Origin: Tethya wilhelma
Lineage: Eukaryota > Porifera > Demospongiae > Tethyida > Tethyidae
Assembly: GCA_964030475.1 (NCBI GenBank)
Contig: CAXIPT010000001.1
Span: forward strand, 25,759,852 to 25,823,851
Direction: 5' to 3'
Length of the DNA stretch: 64,000 nucleotides
Positions 34,501-46,800 of this stretch are shown here, one piece after another. The position numbers and the translations under genes were made by a program. Each line of letters opens with the position of its first letter. Positions within the stretch are counted from its first letter, which is position 1. The notes beneath the pieces were generated by a model. That model saw only the letters and a program-made list of their open reading frames with translations, did no database searches and was not told where the DNA came from.

Positions 34501-36342
34501 AACTAGATCGACAAGTACAAGTGAAGTTACCATCAGTATCAGTGCAGTCAGCATTACTGTCACAGGGTGAGGTCCCAGCACACTCATTGATGTCTGTCAA
34601 TGATATAATAATATTTCTTATATTTTCATGGCACCTGCATGTACTAGTCACCCACCACTCTATTATGTGCTATTCACTCACCCATCTCTGGTGAAACCAG
34701 ATGAAGAGATAATTATTATGGAATAATTAAATTATGAACAAAATAAAAGTTGCTGGCAGCAATTGGTACAGAGTAGAACCTAATTTCATATATCATAGTA
34801 TTATCATACTAATACTAGTATAATGATGTACGTATCATACTATCATGACCAGGTTTACTAAAAAATTATTAATAAACAAAAGTGTTTTTATTGTGAAAAA
34901 AAGAACACAAGCATCCACATGTATAATATATGACAGCATACACACTGATTAAGGCATGACAAGAATAGGTGTAGCCTAGATGTACATACTTCATCATTCA
35001 TATCAACTTACTATTGCAGTCAAAGCTTCCTATTGTATTATTACACTCATAGCCATTCTCACAGAGGTCAGAGTTTGTGGAACATTCATTTATGTCTGCA
35101 GACAATAACCAATTCTCATTCACTATTCATCACCAAGTAAATTACCAGCACTAAACTCTTATGGTGTTCACTAACTACTGTACAGTGTGTCTCACCTGTA
35201 CATCCAGTCCCATCAGAACCAAATCTTCCATTTCCAGTAAAACCAGTTGGACACAGGCAAGTATCAGTGGTACAGTTAGTACAGTTGGCACCACTAACAC
35301 AGACTGTACCACCACACTGTATGCCTACATGTGGGGGAGGGAGAGATGAACTACAGTACATGGAAGCTGGTTNTAAGGCATGACAAGAATAGGTGTAGCC
35401 TAGATGTACATACTTCATCATTCATATCAACTTACTATTGCAGTCAAAGCTTCCTATTGTATTATTACACTCATAGCCATTCTCACAGAGGTCAGAGTTT
35501 GTGGAACATTCATTTATGTCTGCAGACAATAACCAATTCTCATTCACTATTCATCACCAAGTAAATTACCAGCACTAAACTCTTATGGTGTTCACTAACT
35601 ACTGTACAGTGTGTCTCACCTGTACATCCAGTCCCATCAGAACCAAATCTTCCATTTCCAGTAAAACCAGTTGGACACAGGCAAGTATCAGTGGTACAGT
35701 TAGTACAGTTGGCACCACTAACACAGACTGTACCACCACACTGTATGCCTACATGTGGGGGAGGGAGAGATGAACTACAGTACATGGAAGCTGGTTCAAC
35801 AATAAATCTACCAGTATACCATTATAAATGTAAATAGTTAAATTATCATGAGGGTTTCCATCAGCATCAGGAATCACACAGCGATACGCTCCAGAGGGTG
35901 GGAGAGTAGTAGAGGGTCCAGAGAATCGCTGGAGAACAATCTGCTGACTTCCTCTTCCTCTGAGAAGACCATCACGACCAGCCATCATAGCAGTAGCCCT
36001 ATTAGTGACAGTGGTTGTTCCATCAGGATAGAAGAAGTCTCCTCTACGTACAGAGGGATCAGGACCTGTACAACAGTCAGTCTGTGTAGTCCTACAAATG
36101 AGACCATTCCCAGGAGGATCAGCCTGGGTGTCTCCAATATCACTGAGTAGGATAGTGTCACCATCAGAATAGGACACACCTCCCAACATGAACTCTATAA
36201 GTTGCAACAAATAATTATTATATATACTGCATCTGATTATTTTTGCACAACCCACACCTTGTCCAACACAGCAATGAATATATAACAACACTAAACCTAG
36301 TAGATACTTTACTCCAGTTGTTGCCATGACTTTTGCACTCAT
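31528..36342 (-). CDS. Gene F: mosaic CC-Ig / EGF / multi-Ig ectodomain gene, 3'-truncated by a gap
   Basis: Exons on the minus strand: 36258-36342 (signal peptide, ends CCVGQ), 35820-36194 (CC-Ig), 35620-35748 (G-I-Q-C EGF), 35436-35519 (half-EGF), the same two repeated at 35196-35324 and 35012-35095, 34474-34593 (EGF), 34299-34382 (half-EGF), 34038-34175 (EGF), 33598-33951, 33235-33540, 32842-33171 (Ig), 32445-32762 (CC-Ig), 32088-32378, 31699-32016 (Ig), and a partial Ig 31528-31616 cut by the gap at 31527. All complete internal exons are multiples of three. The N-terminus matches receptors A and C, while exons from 33951 leftward are collinear with gene I 60011-62419, so F is a chimera of two subfamilies. 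No TM or cytoplasmic part is present. Confidence 0.8.
34950..35796. repeat. 423-bp direct duplication around a one-base gap (probable assembly artefact)
   Basis: 34950-35372 and 35374-35796 read the same at an offset of 424, with a single N at 35373 between them. Each unit holds one EGF and one half-EGF exon of gene F. Lack of any visible divergence, introns included, and an N exactly at the junction point to two overlapping contigs placed side by side rather than a real duplication. Confidence 0.85.
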
Positions 36343-36659
36343 AAATCTGAAGGTAAAATTCTACATAGGATGTTTTTTGTTTTGTGAGATCTGTTACATA
36401 CGTAAAACTTAATACTAATAACTTAGAATGTGATAATTATGGCTATACATGTAAGCCTACAGTCCATCTACACTGAATGACCATGATGTTGATGTCAGGG
36501 TACACCAGTGTCTTTACATTGATACAGGAAGCAAGGAGATATTATCTGCAAGATACTGATTCGATAGTAAACACTTAACATAAACATGCAGCTATAGCTA
36601 GCTACTAACCATGCTAAGATTGAACCATTCACAGAACATGCATATAACAATCAACTCAC

Positions 36660-36732
36660 TCTGTCCAACACAGCAATGAAGAGATGATAGCAGTAAAACA
36701 AGTGAATAGAAGAGCTGTAGTATTATTCCCAT
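36660..36732 (-). CDS. Second signal-peptide exon upstream of gene F (alternative first exon)
   Basis: 24 codons plus one base: M-G-I-I-L-Q, a hydrophobic LVLLLSSL core, then CCVGQ and a GTGAG donor. The phase matches the CC-Ig exon at 36194. It ends like the exon at 36258-36342, so two alternative leaders, or one relic, precede gene F. Genes H and I show the same arrangement. Confidence 0.65.
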
Positions 36733-37794
36733 AGCTTGACCAACAATCGAGAGAACATGCAGCAGCTAGATTATCAGAGTTGCTATGTGTGGCAATGCAA
36801 CATCACCATGTACACACTGGTCAGTACTAGTATTGATTGTGTGTACTTTTGACATAAAAACAACTTTCATTCAATTGTCATAGATATATTCAAGCACATC
36901 CAATACTAAACAGTATTTCTAGTAAGGAAATTTATAATCATGAACAAAGACTTGCCAAACACACAGGCTCAATATACAAAGAACAAAACGTTAACATACA
37001 GTGGACTGTTACACTGTTTTTTTGGTATGTAAAAATGAAAGCAAACTACACACTTTCAACACAGTGTACTACTACTACATGTAAAGTGTCCCCAAAAACT
37101 ACACACATTTTTTTTTAACACACCAAAATTTAACAGCGCATGCATGCAAGCAACCAATATGGTCCCCTCGGTGCTAGTCCCCCAACCAAATATGTTGCAA
37201 TATGTCCTCCCCCCAGACAATCTGTGCTTTCATAAATTTAATGGTCCCCCCAAGACAATCAACTTATTTTATTCTCAGGCAATCTCCTGAATTTGCACTG
37301 ATGAGAGACTGCATGCTCTTTGCAGATAAGTTTGAGACAATGCTGACAGCTAAGCAAAAACAATACTACCCCTAGCAATAGCATGTAAACAGCTCATTAT
37401 GACCCTAATTAACTTGTGACAGGACCACTATAATATTATAGGTATGCTTATATATGCCATGAAATATACTGAGAAGTAATCATAAGTTACACTTAAGAAA
37501 GTGTACAACAATCAACAAATAATGTTGAAGATAAAACAACACTCCACAGGACCATAAGAACCAGGTAATTAAATAAGAGACAATCCTAACATCAACTTGA
37601 TTGTGAGTTCAATCTGAAGCATCACTTTAATTCATCCTAGCTATCTAAACTCACATTGGACAGCAAACTTGTGTCCTAATGCTCTGAGTAAAGCCACAAA
37701 CTGTGCAGCTGTATATACTATCCAACCAGATAATAGATACAAGATGATGGCTATTACTATTACCATCAATGAGTCTTACCTTAAAATCAGCAGT
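36733..37794. other. Spacer without recognised genes
   Basis: AT-rich. 37560-37690 resembles (reverse strand) the 3' flank of the RPTP gene (56700-56800), part of the scrambled duplication described at 37795-39700. No exon identified. Confidence 0.4.
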
Positions 37795-37854
37795 CACCTC
37801 TAATAATTTGGCTCCACCCTCCACTGACTCCTCCTCCTGGTATGTTGTCTCAAC

Positions 37855-38007
37855 ATGGCTGCTCCCTCTGACAAGAACCCCATCAGTAGACTCCAGGAGA
37901 TATGCCAGCAGTGGAAGCAGCCGCTGCTCGTGTACCGTGAGAGCCAGGGAACCTACTCCCAGTTTGGCACAATGGGTCACTTTAGGTGTATATGCCTGTA
38001 CTTATAA
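37855..38007 (+). pseudogene. Truncated dsRNA-binding-domain gene copy
   Basis: Opens MAAPSDKNPISRLQEI and tracks the minus-strand copy at 39389-39652 for about 40 codons to SQFGT. It then jumps to sequence matching 39309-39335 of that copy and stops at 38005-38007. Roughly 200 bp encoding the second half of the domain is deleted, so this copy cannot form a complete fold. Confidence 0.65.
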
Positions 38008-38836
38008 TCAACAGTACAAGTTTGTGTGTACACTAGACATTAAGAACAACGTCTAATTACTCATGTTTATAGGAACATGTACTTGGGCCAGAACTATGAA
38101 AACATTTCTGTAATCCTTTTCTTCTAGTGATTAGCCAACAACTTGGAAGTTAAACCATAGTTGCACATGAACTGGAAGTTAGCATGAGGGATCATATTCA
38201 AGCAAGTATTCTCACTCAAGCACATGGTGTGAATATGTATCTAGAGGAGTATATCGTTACAAAGAAGTATACTTCACAGAGCTACTTCAATCACTGAGTG
38301 TATATGCTCTTACTTTAAGAAGATAAACAACAAACAACTGCATATGTTTAATTGTTGCAGTGAGAAAACATGTTATATAATATATTTGGAACTAAAGTAT
38401 CGATCAACCCACAGGACCATAAGATGTAAATAAACAAAAGACAGACAATCAAATCTACAAACATCAACTTTCAGTTGTGAGATCTGAAGCACCACTTTCA
38501 TCATCCTAGCTAAACTCACATTGGACCTAAACTGACAGTAAACAACACCCTCCACTGACATGACAGCCTCAATGATATTATGTGGTTGAGAAATTGAATC
38601 CCATTTACATTGACCTTAATGACAGTAACACCACCATTGTAGCAAAAATTATTATAATAATTATTATAGGTTAAAGCTGAAGTTAATTCAAAAATTATCA
38701 AAATGAAATATTTGACACACTATAGCTGTACTACTACAACAACTATCTACATATTAAACTAGTGCTCCAGTTACACATACACAGGTTCAAATTGATGATA
38801 ATTGTACACGCAAAATAATGTGTTTTGGCTTATCTT

Positions 38837-39137
38837 CTAGACAAGTTCTTTAAAGTTGGCATAGGTGTCAAAGCTGTCAACAAAGTCAGCCAGGACATCA
38901 TGGCACATCTGGTACAAAGCCTGAGGACATACATTCAACACCATCATGAATACACTAGTATGGTCACTGTCAATGAATACAGCAGTAGGCTATATACGTA
39001 CCACGTCAGGGACCAGTCCAGCTCTCTGTATCCTAGCCGACTTGATGGCCTGGAAGAAGTCCACCACTCCCTCTGTCTTGAGTCTCTCCAACTGAGAGTG
39101 GATACAAATGAAGGTACCACTACGACCAACACCATCA
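38837..39137 (-). pseudogene. Inverted copy of the last two RPTP exons
   Basis: Minus-strand exons 39002-39137 (D2 motif [10 protein letters not shown]) and 38837-38920 (C-terminal helix to TAG) correspond to 56131-56266 and 56348-56431 with only a few base differences, introns and 3' flank included. Upstream it runs into a GA repeat and a one-base gap at 39186, so the rest of the phosphatase is missing. Either a very recent partial duplication or a misplaced allelic contig. Confidence 0.75.
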
Positions 39138-39141
39138 CTGC

Positions 39142-39185
<44 letters not shown>

Positions 39186-39186
39186 N
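39138..39186. repeat. (GA)n microsatellite ending in a one-base gap
   Basis: GA repeat and N 39186. Equivalent to the TC/TG repeat at 56038-56130 on the opposite strand, but shorter and lacking the TG part. Confidence 0.9.
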
Positions 39187-39388
39187 AAGAAAGGCCATTA
39201 ATATTACTGGAATGTTTTCATAGTTCTGGCCCAAGTACATGTTCCTATAAACTGGAAGTTGTTTTTAATGTCTATGTACACACAACCTTGTACTGTTCAT
39301 TGTAAGTACAGGCATACACCCAGAGTGACCCATTGGGAATACTACAGCTACTACCTGGTCACAGTGAACTAGCTACTCTTCAACTCAC

Positions 39389-39652
39389 TGGCTCTGGTGG
39401 ACACTCCAGGAGATATGGCTTGTGCTCTGCCACAAACTTCAGCGCCTCTTCCGCCACGTTGGCCTTGCTGACCTTCTTGGTCCTCCCCATGGCCTGGAAG
39501 GTGAAGCTCTCTCCATCAATGGTGACAGTGATGGCGGTGCCAAACTGGGAGTAGGTTCCCTGGCTCTCTCGGTACACGGGCAGTGGCTGCTTCCACTGCT
39601 GGCATATCTCCTGGAGTCTACTGATGGGGTTCTTGTCACAGGGAGCGGCCAT
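39389..39652 (-). CDS. dsRNA-binding-motif protein, first coding exon
   Basis: The exon opens MAAPCDKNPISRLQEICQ and has the dsRBD pattern: NP(I/V)..L.E helix 1, LPVYRES strand, FTFQAMGRTKKVSK (the GxSKKxAK-type RNA-contact segment) and a VAEEALKFV helix 2. It ends at a CA|GTGAGT donor after CPPEP. Resembles domains of the ILF3/SPNR, TARBP and ADAR group, without enough detail to choose. Later exons would lie leftward and are not visible before the gap at 39186. Unrelated to the receptors; it may have been caught in the rearrangement. Confidence 0.7.
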
Positions 39653-39700
39653 GTTAAGACAACATACCAGCATGCAGGAGGGGAAGTCAGTGGAGGGGTG

Positions 39701-40511
39701 GAATGAAATATTACTGGAGATAGTGAGGTAAGTCTCATTTAGGATAATAAACGTTTTTTGTGTTATCTTTGTTCTTATCTTTAACCTAATTGGTAGATAG
39801 CTAGATTTGTATGATGTATACATATGTAAGTGCTCGCAATTTCTCAAACACATCTGTATTTAAGGCTGTCAATGAGAGTATATGAGGGTATGTGAGTTTA
39901 GCTAGGTTGGTAAAAACTGAAAGTTGTTGTTTATTGTTTGAATTGTCTGTCTTTTGTTTATTTATTACATTATAGTGATTCTCTGGGTTGATGGTTTATT
40001 TCAAAAAATAGAGCTTAATTTTGTTTTCATACTAAATGGGCATGTAGATATTTGTCATGTTGTTTATCTTTTTGTAGTAAAAGCAATTATAGTGGTTGAA
40101 GTAGCTCAATGTTTGCTTCTGGTGTACCTTGTGCTCTAGAGTTAGGTATTATTGTGTCTCTAGCTATGTGAGGCTTTTTGCATGTGCTAAAAATGTATGA
40201 ACGATCATTCTTCAGTCCTTAATACTAACTGTGGTTTAACTTCTTCTGGAAGAAAGAATTTTTATCACATACATGACTGGCAATCCTTTTCACGCCCCTG
40301 GTTTACGAGGCTATACAATCATTGTACATAACACCTTGTTCTTGTTCTTGTATAGCCTACCTTGGCAAGTGTACAGAGCCACATTAATGTTAGTAATTTA
40401 AATTAAAGTTATTTTAATGTCCAATGTACACACAACTTTATGTTCTTATTACACCAAGTGTGGAGCTAGGAAGACTGCAACAGTATTCAGGACTTTTGAA
40501 GACATCAAGCT
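39701..40511. other. Spacer upstream of gene H
   Basis: Paralogous to the spacer 56750-57456 upstream of gene I: both contain GATTGTCTGTC..TTTGTTTATTTA, GGGTTGATGGTTT and, just before the first leader exon, GAAGACATCAAGC. No gene. Confidence 0.5.
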
Positions 40512-40596
40512 ATGTTGGCTATACAGCACCTAGTTTTTTCACTTATTCTACTACTATGGTTTTTTAATTGCCTGGGTGTTGGACAGTCAAATCAGA
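40512..40596 (+). CDS. Leader exon 1a of gene H (signal peptide)
   Basis: 28 codons plus one base, ending CLGVGQSNQ and a GTGAG donor, phase 1. The Leu-rich core is a signal peptide. The equivalent of 57457-57541 in gene I. It can splice to the CC-Ig exon at 41017 in place of leader 1b at 40883-40952. Confidence 0.65.
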
Positions 40597-40882
40597 GTGA
40601 GTCATTGGGAAAACTATGTTGCATGTATAGCTCAATGTCATAATGGGAGACTCAATTAAGGAGTTTATTTTGTGTATCCACATGCAACAAGAATCACTGT
40701 CTGACTGTCCATCATGTTGGTGTTGGGATACATACTGTCATTGTGATAATGTAGGAACACTGTATGTCTGATGAAGAAGCCACAAATCTAATAGCTTCCC
40801 TGCATGATAAACTTACTATTGTGATAAGAATTGCTTGCCAACTTAATTGAACTGCTTTAGTGAAGTAAAGTAAAATAATATT

Positions 40883-43800
40883 ATGGAAAAAGTAGACTTG
40901 TATATTTCACTTGTTTTTGTTTTTTGGTCTTATGATTACTGTGGAGGACAAGGTAAAAACTAGTAATCATAATTAATTCTATACTTATTAAGAGCTTGTG
41001 TTTCTCACCTTTACAGAACCCAAGATCACTCTTTCTCTTGGTACCACTCTTTTGGCTAACAACAGTGTTGTGATCATGTCTGATATTGGAATTAGAGATG
41101 TTGGAGGTGAAACACCTCTGGTCTGTACCACTACCTTCAGACCATGTTGTTCATCCCCCCATCGTGCTGGAGAGTGGTACTATCCTAATGGGAAAATGGT
41201 GCCTAATAATGCTGCTGGTGAAGACTTCTTTCGTGGTAGAAGTAATAAGGGAGAAGTTTTCCTGAACAGAAGGAACAAGGCCACATCTCTCATTGGAATC
41301 TTCCACTGTGAACTGCCTGTTGCAGACAATGTCACTCAGACTCTGTATGTTGGAGTGTTTACCACCAGTCAAAATGGTAAGACTCAGTACTTTAAGTTCT
41401 GGAGTTGGTAGCTAACTATGTTAGCAAAATTTTGCACCATGCAGCTGCTCGGATATCCCCTGTCTCCTTCTCTCTCCTCTCCCCTCCTTCTGCCATGACC
41501 CCAGAGTTCACTCTCACTTGTACCTCTAAGGGAGGACCAGTAGCTAGTATGACATGGGAGAGAAATGGAACTCCACTGACTAACACTGGACCATTGGTGC
41601 TGGTTTATAGGGAGACAGCTACCTACTACAATGACCTAAATGTGACTGGAAGACTCACTGGGAATTACTCCTGTCAGATCAATAGTGAAAATGGCTCTGT
41701 GCTTGATTCAAGGGATTATAATGTAACAGGTATTTACTACGTAGTGTCACAATCATGCACAACAAGCTGCTCAGAAATGGAAGTAACAATGTCAGACTTA
41801 ATTCTCTACCTCTCAGCTCCCCCTCCTCCTTCTGACTTTATGGCTGTTCAAACAACCTTGTCTGATCCCATTGTTATTTCCTGGTCTCCATCAATGACTG
41901 ATAATGGTGTTAATGTGACTGGATATCGTATCTACTATACTCTGGGGGATGGTGATGATATGATTGAAGTAGATGTAAACATATCAGCTGATGATACTGA
42001 ATACATCCTAAGTCTCAATGATAGTGCTCTACTTACTGGAAGGCAGGTGTCCATTCGTGCTGAGTCAGCAATATTGCCAAGCCATCTAGTGATGGTCTTA
42101 GTTAATTGTAAGTATTACTACACATCCTAAGAATTATCATGAAATCTATTTTGTATTATTATTAATCCAGTTCAGCTTATATTTCAAGATGTCTCCTACC
42201 CCCAAAACAGCATACTGTTATTAAGTGACTTTTCTACTGGCAGTGCTATCTTCTGTACTACTAACTTAAGTTCTTGTTGTCGAAAACCAAATCTTGGAGA
42301 GTGGTACTATCCTGATGGATCAATAGTGCCTAACAATGCTGCTGGAGAGAATTTCTCCAGGGGAAGAGGAGACAATCAAACCATATGGTTGAATCGTAGG
42401 AACAATGCTCAGTCTCCAACTGGATCATTTTGTTGTGAACTACCTGATAGCAGTCATGTGAATCACACACTCTGTGTGAATCTAGGTAATTGAGTTGTTA
42501 CTTATACATGTTAAGCATTCATGCAAAATTCTTCATTGATGTTAATATCTTACTTCAGTAACCATTCTTGTTGTCCTAACTCCAACTGAGACCATAGCTA
42601 GTTTGGGGAGGCAGTACACACTCACCTGTACAGTGATGATCAACGGAGCTGACTTGCTCACCCACACCATAACCTACCAGTGGTTTAAGGACAACACTGT
42701 GATCTCAGGTGAAACACAATCAACTCTCTCCTTCTCTTCTCTCAGTCTCTCTGATGCTGGACAGTACAGATGTGACATCACCGTTGAATCTGACCTTTTA
42801 ATAAGCGAGTCTATCACCAGTATGAGTAACACTCATAATCTGACCATTCAGAGTAAGTTTTGATCAGTGAGGCCGAGAGCACAAAATACCTAGGCCAAGA
42901 GCACAAAATGCTTAGCTCTGTGCCAATAATTATTTTTCTCTATAAACTAATTATTTTTCAAAATAATTGTAGACTTTATGACTCATTTGTAATTTATTTC
43001 ATTAAATTTATTTGTACAGTCCCCACTCCCAATGTGACTGTATCTGTACACTCTAACAGTAGTGGTCCATCATATGCTGGTACCTCTTCATTGACTCTGA
43101 CTTGTACCGTAACACTGAGTGATGGCATGGACACTGATGTAGAATTGGAGGTGACTTGGTTCAGATTAGGAATACTATTATCAAACAGCACTGATGACAG
43201 TCGAGTCTCCATCTCTCCAGTATCTCAGTCAGGGAACATATTCACTAGTATCCTCACTCTGGCTCCATTGAGTACACAGGATAACACCACCTTTACTTGT
43301 ACAGCAACTGCTTATAGTTTAGAATATGTTTCATTTGTAAATGATAGTGAGGCAGGAACTTTTGAGGTCATTTTGAGTGTTGAAGGTATACCAGATAATT
43401 ATCACCCCATGTATGTTTATGAAAAACTCTCTGTAACCAATGTATTTTCTAGCCCCTACTCCAAATGTTTCCATCTCCATGAATGGTAGTTCAACTGCTG
43501 GAGCCCCTCTCAGTCTAAGGTGTACAGTGACTGTGGTAGAGAACCTTGTGAGACCACCCACAGTGACATGGACAGGACCTGGTGTTGGAACTGATGTAGA
43601 GGAGATCAATTCAACTGCATCTCCTACAGAGACAACCCTCACTCTTAGCTTCAACCCACTGCTGACCAGCCATGGAGGACACTATGTCTGTAGAGCTGTG
43701 CTTAATATACCAGCTGCTGGAGTAGATGTCAGTAACATGGACTCAATTGAAGTTAAAGTCAAAAGTTAGTGTATCTATTGAGGCTTTATTAATTAATTTG

Positions 43801-46800
43801 ATCTGCATGGTTGTTTCTTCTAGTTCCCAAACCAACTGTAAGTATCACATTATCACCTGAGGTTGGCCTATATTCCATTGGAAATGAGCTTGCAATGACT
43901 TGCACCATTAAGTTGGATGATGCTGTTGATACTAGCGTGACTATTAATACTTCATGGACTAAAGATAGTTCTTCGATAATGTTGGGTAACAATATCATAA
44001 TCGATGGAACAAGCAATATAACTACGGATGACTCTCCTCTACAAAGTTATCGTACAGTTTTGACGTTCAAATCATTGTCTGATAATGACAAAGGCTCATA
44101 CAACTGTATGGTCAATGTGGGTTCAAACACTACTGCTGTAGAGTCACAAATAATTATTGGTATGGATAATTAATTTTGCATGGTATAATAAGAAATTAAC
44201 TTAATTTCTACATCACCATGATATTTATATACATCATTTTTATATAGTACCTCCCTCCTCTCCTACCATTGAGACTACCACCTCAGACTCCACATCCATC
44301 ACTATCACTTGGAGCCAATCACAGGGAGATGTAGTGGACAACTACCAGTTAGCATACTTCTATCAAGGACCATGTCCTGGGGTTACCCAGACTGATAGTC
44401 ATATGATCCCAGGAACCAGTAAAGAACAGTTTACAGTAGAAAACCTTCAGGAGTTTAGTAACTACAACATCACTATTGTTGCTTCTAATGAGGCAGGAAA
44501 CAGTTCACTAGCAATGACTACTGTGGAAACATCGGCAATAGGTATGTTGGTAATGAATCTAATGCTCATTAGTTTAGCTCATTCATCTCTCATTCTCTCT
44601 CTCCAGCTCCAAGTGGCCCTCCTCAGAATCTTATGGTGACCTCTGCCACTCTAACCTCAATCACCATCCAGTGGGATGAAGTTGAGTGTATTGATCAGAA
44701 CAGTGAGATAACAGGCTACTCAGTTAGATATGGAGAAATAACAGCTAATGTGACTGGAGTCACTAACAGGACATTCACTGCTACTGGACTCATCCTTCGT
44801 ACCAACTACATATTTGAAGTGGCAGCAGTCAGTGGGAGTGGCACTGGACCTAATACTACCGTTAGCACACAGACAAGTCTTCCAACAGGTATGTTAGCTA
44901 CAATAATGTATCCTCATACAATGATAATTGTGACACCACCAACATGCAGGTGTTGGTTTTCTCCTCAATGGTGTACTCTATGGTAACAACAGCATTGTGA
45001 CACTGGATGAGATTGGTGAAAATGGAGATTCTCTGTTCTGTCTCACTAACGAAACTGACTGCTGTAGAATGAAAGACACTCCAGGTGATCATGGTATTGG
45101 AGAATGGTTCCATCCCAATGGAGACAAAGTCAATAGTGCAAGCTCTGGTGGTTCCATCTACAGAGAGAGAGGTCCCAGTTATGTTCGTCTTCTACGCAGG
45201 AACAATGCTCAAACAACTGGAGTCTTCCGCTGTGAGGTACCTGATGCAAGTGGAACTGACCAACGACTCTATATTGGAGTGTACCCTGAGGGCTCTGGCT
45301 CTCCCTCCATCACTGACCTAGTCTACAATCGATCCAGCCTCACTCTGACCTGTACCTCTACTGGTGGTCCTGCTACCACTGTCTCTTGGAGGAAGAATGG
45401 CCAACCAGTGGATGATGTAAACTTCCAACAAACCTTAACATTAGTGGATCCTGTCACAGCTACTTATGAGAGTACACTGTCAAGTAATGACAATAGCAAT
45501 TTTGTAGGCAGTTTCACTTGCAGTGTCAGCAACAGCAGAGGAGACAGTGAGAGAACCATGGCTTTGAATGGTAAATATACTATTGTGAAAATATTCTACA
45601 TGTGTGCATGTAGTTCACTGAAATACATGTATAACAGTTTTGTTAGTGTATTTTACTATACAGTCGCTATTATTAAGCAGACCATTGAATAATTATAATA
45701 GTGGCATTGAAAAAGTTATCGAACACATAATGATATTAGGTGTGACTGTCAGTAGTGATCCATTCATTGTTGGAATGTCAGCCACTCTGAGGTGTTCCAG
45801 TGATGTTCCTGCAGACAGGATTGAGTGGCTGGACAATGAGAGAAGGGTTGGTGCCATGACAACCTCAATAAACAAGCTGAGCCTGACATTCAATCCAGTC
45901 AATGACTCAATCCACAATTCACTATACACCTGCAAAGTCACTAGAGGAGGGGAAACTCCAGAGCAGAGCATCACCATTGATGTTATGGGTATGAAACATT
46001 GAAAAAGTACATACTATATAATTTATTTTATTTTTTCTCCCCATGTAGTTCCTTCCAACCCTCTAACAACCACTGTTACAACTGTCAGTGAAGGCTCAGC
46101 AGTTGCTGGGGAGACCTACAGCCTCATTTGTACTGCTACTACAACTGTCAATGGACTGATGAATGTACCTACTGCCACTTGGACTGCCTCAGGACCCAAT
46201 ATAATGATCACCTCACCTTCAGCTAGCACCTCTGTTCTTACCTTCAATCCTCTAATGACATCTCATGCCATTGAAGAAGGCTACACCTGTACTAGCACTC
46301 TTACATCACCTGCTCTGGATGCTCCTCTGACAGAGACTGTATCAGAAGAACTAATGGTGGAAAGTAAGTTCAAAACTTAATTTGGTGTTGTTGCATAACA
46401 ATCATACGTACGGTAGTACGTATAGTAGGAATGGGCCGGCTGTCCCATAGACACAATACAAAATGTTGGTCACCATAAAAATCTAGTCAAACAAAACTAG
46501 ACCTTCAAAGTTGCTCAGAAGCTCTCACTGACAGATTACCAACTGCATGCAAGTCTTAAAACACACAAAAACTTTCCGCAGCACTCGTAGAGAGCGCTAG
46601 TGGGAAGCCACCATAGTGCCATTTTTGTTCATCTAACTTCTTTACAAGTATAGTAAAAATTTCATAAAAATTAGCAGTGTAGGAATGGGCAGTGCTGTAA
46701 AAAGGAAGGAAACAAGGCTGGGACTTTAAATTTCGGCACATGACTACTTCATTTCCGTGGTCTATATCATAGAATCATGATTAAAATTCTGATTCCAATG

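Larger units (their letters stand above)
37795..39700. repeat. Inverted segmental duplication (dsRBD gene start) flanking an inverted RPTP 3' copy
   Basis: Left arm (about 37795-38110, +) and right arm (about 39205-39700, read on -) share the start of a dsRNA-binding-domain gene and a downstream block with ACATGTACTTGGGCCAGAAC (38072) against its complement near 39220-39242. Between them 38400-39137 is the reverse complement of the RPTP 3' end and flank (56131-56800). A single N at 39186 lies next to the junction. Confidence 0.7.

Noticed and set aside
37651..37980. Minus-strand frame opposite the dsRBD copy
   Set aside because: Shadow of the plus-strand truncated dsRBD copy at 37855-38007.
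38825..39223. Plus-strand open frame opening [12 protein letters not shown]
   Set aside because: Antisense of the RPTP C-terminal exons, which read correctly on the minus strand; the same shadow appears opposite 56131-56431.
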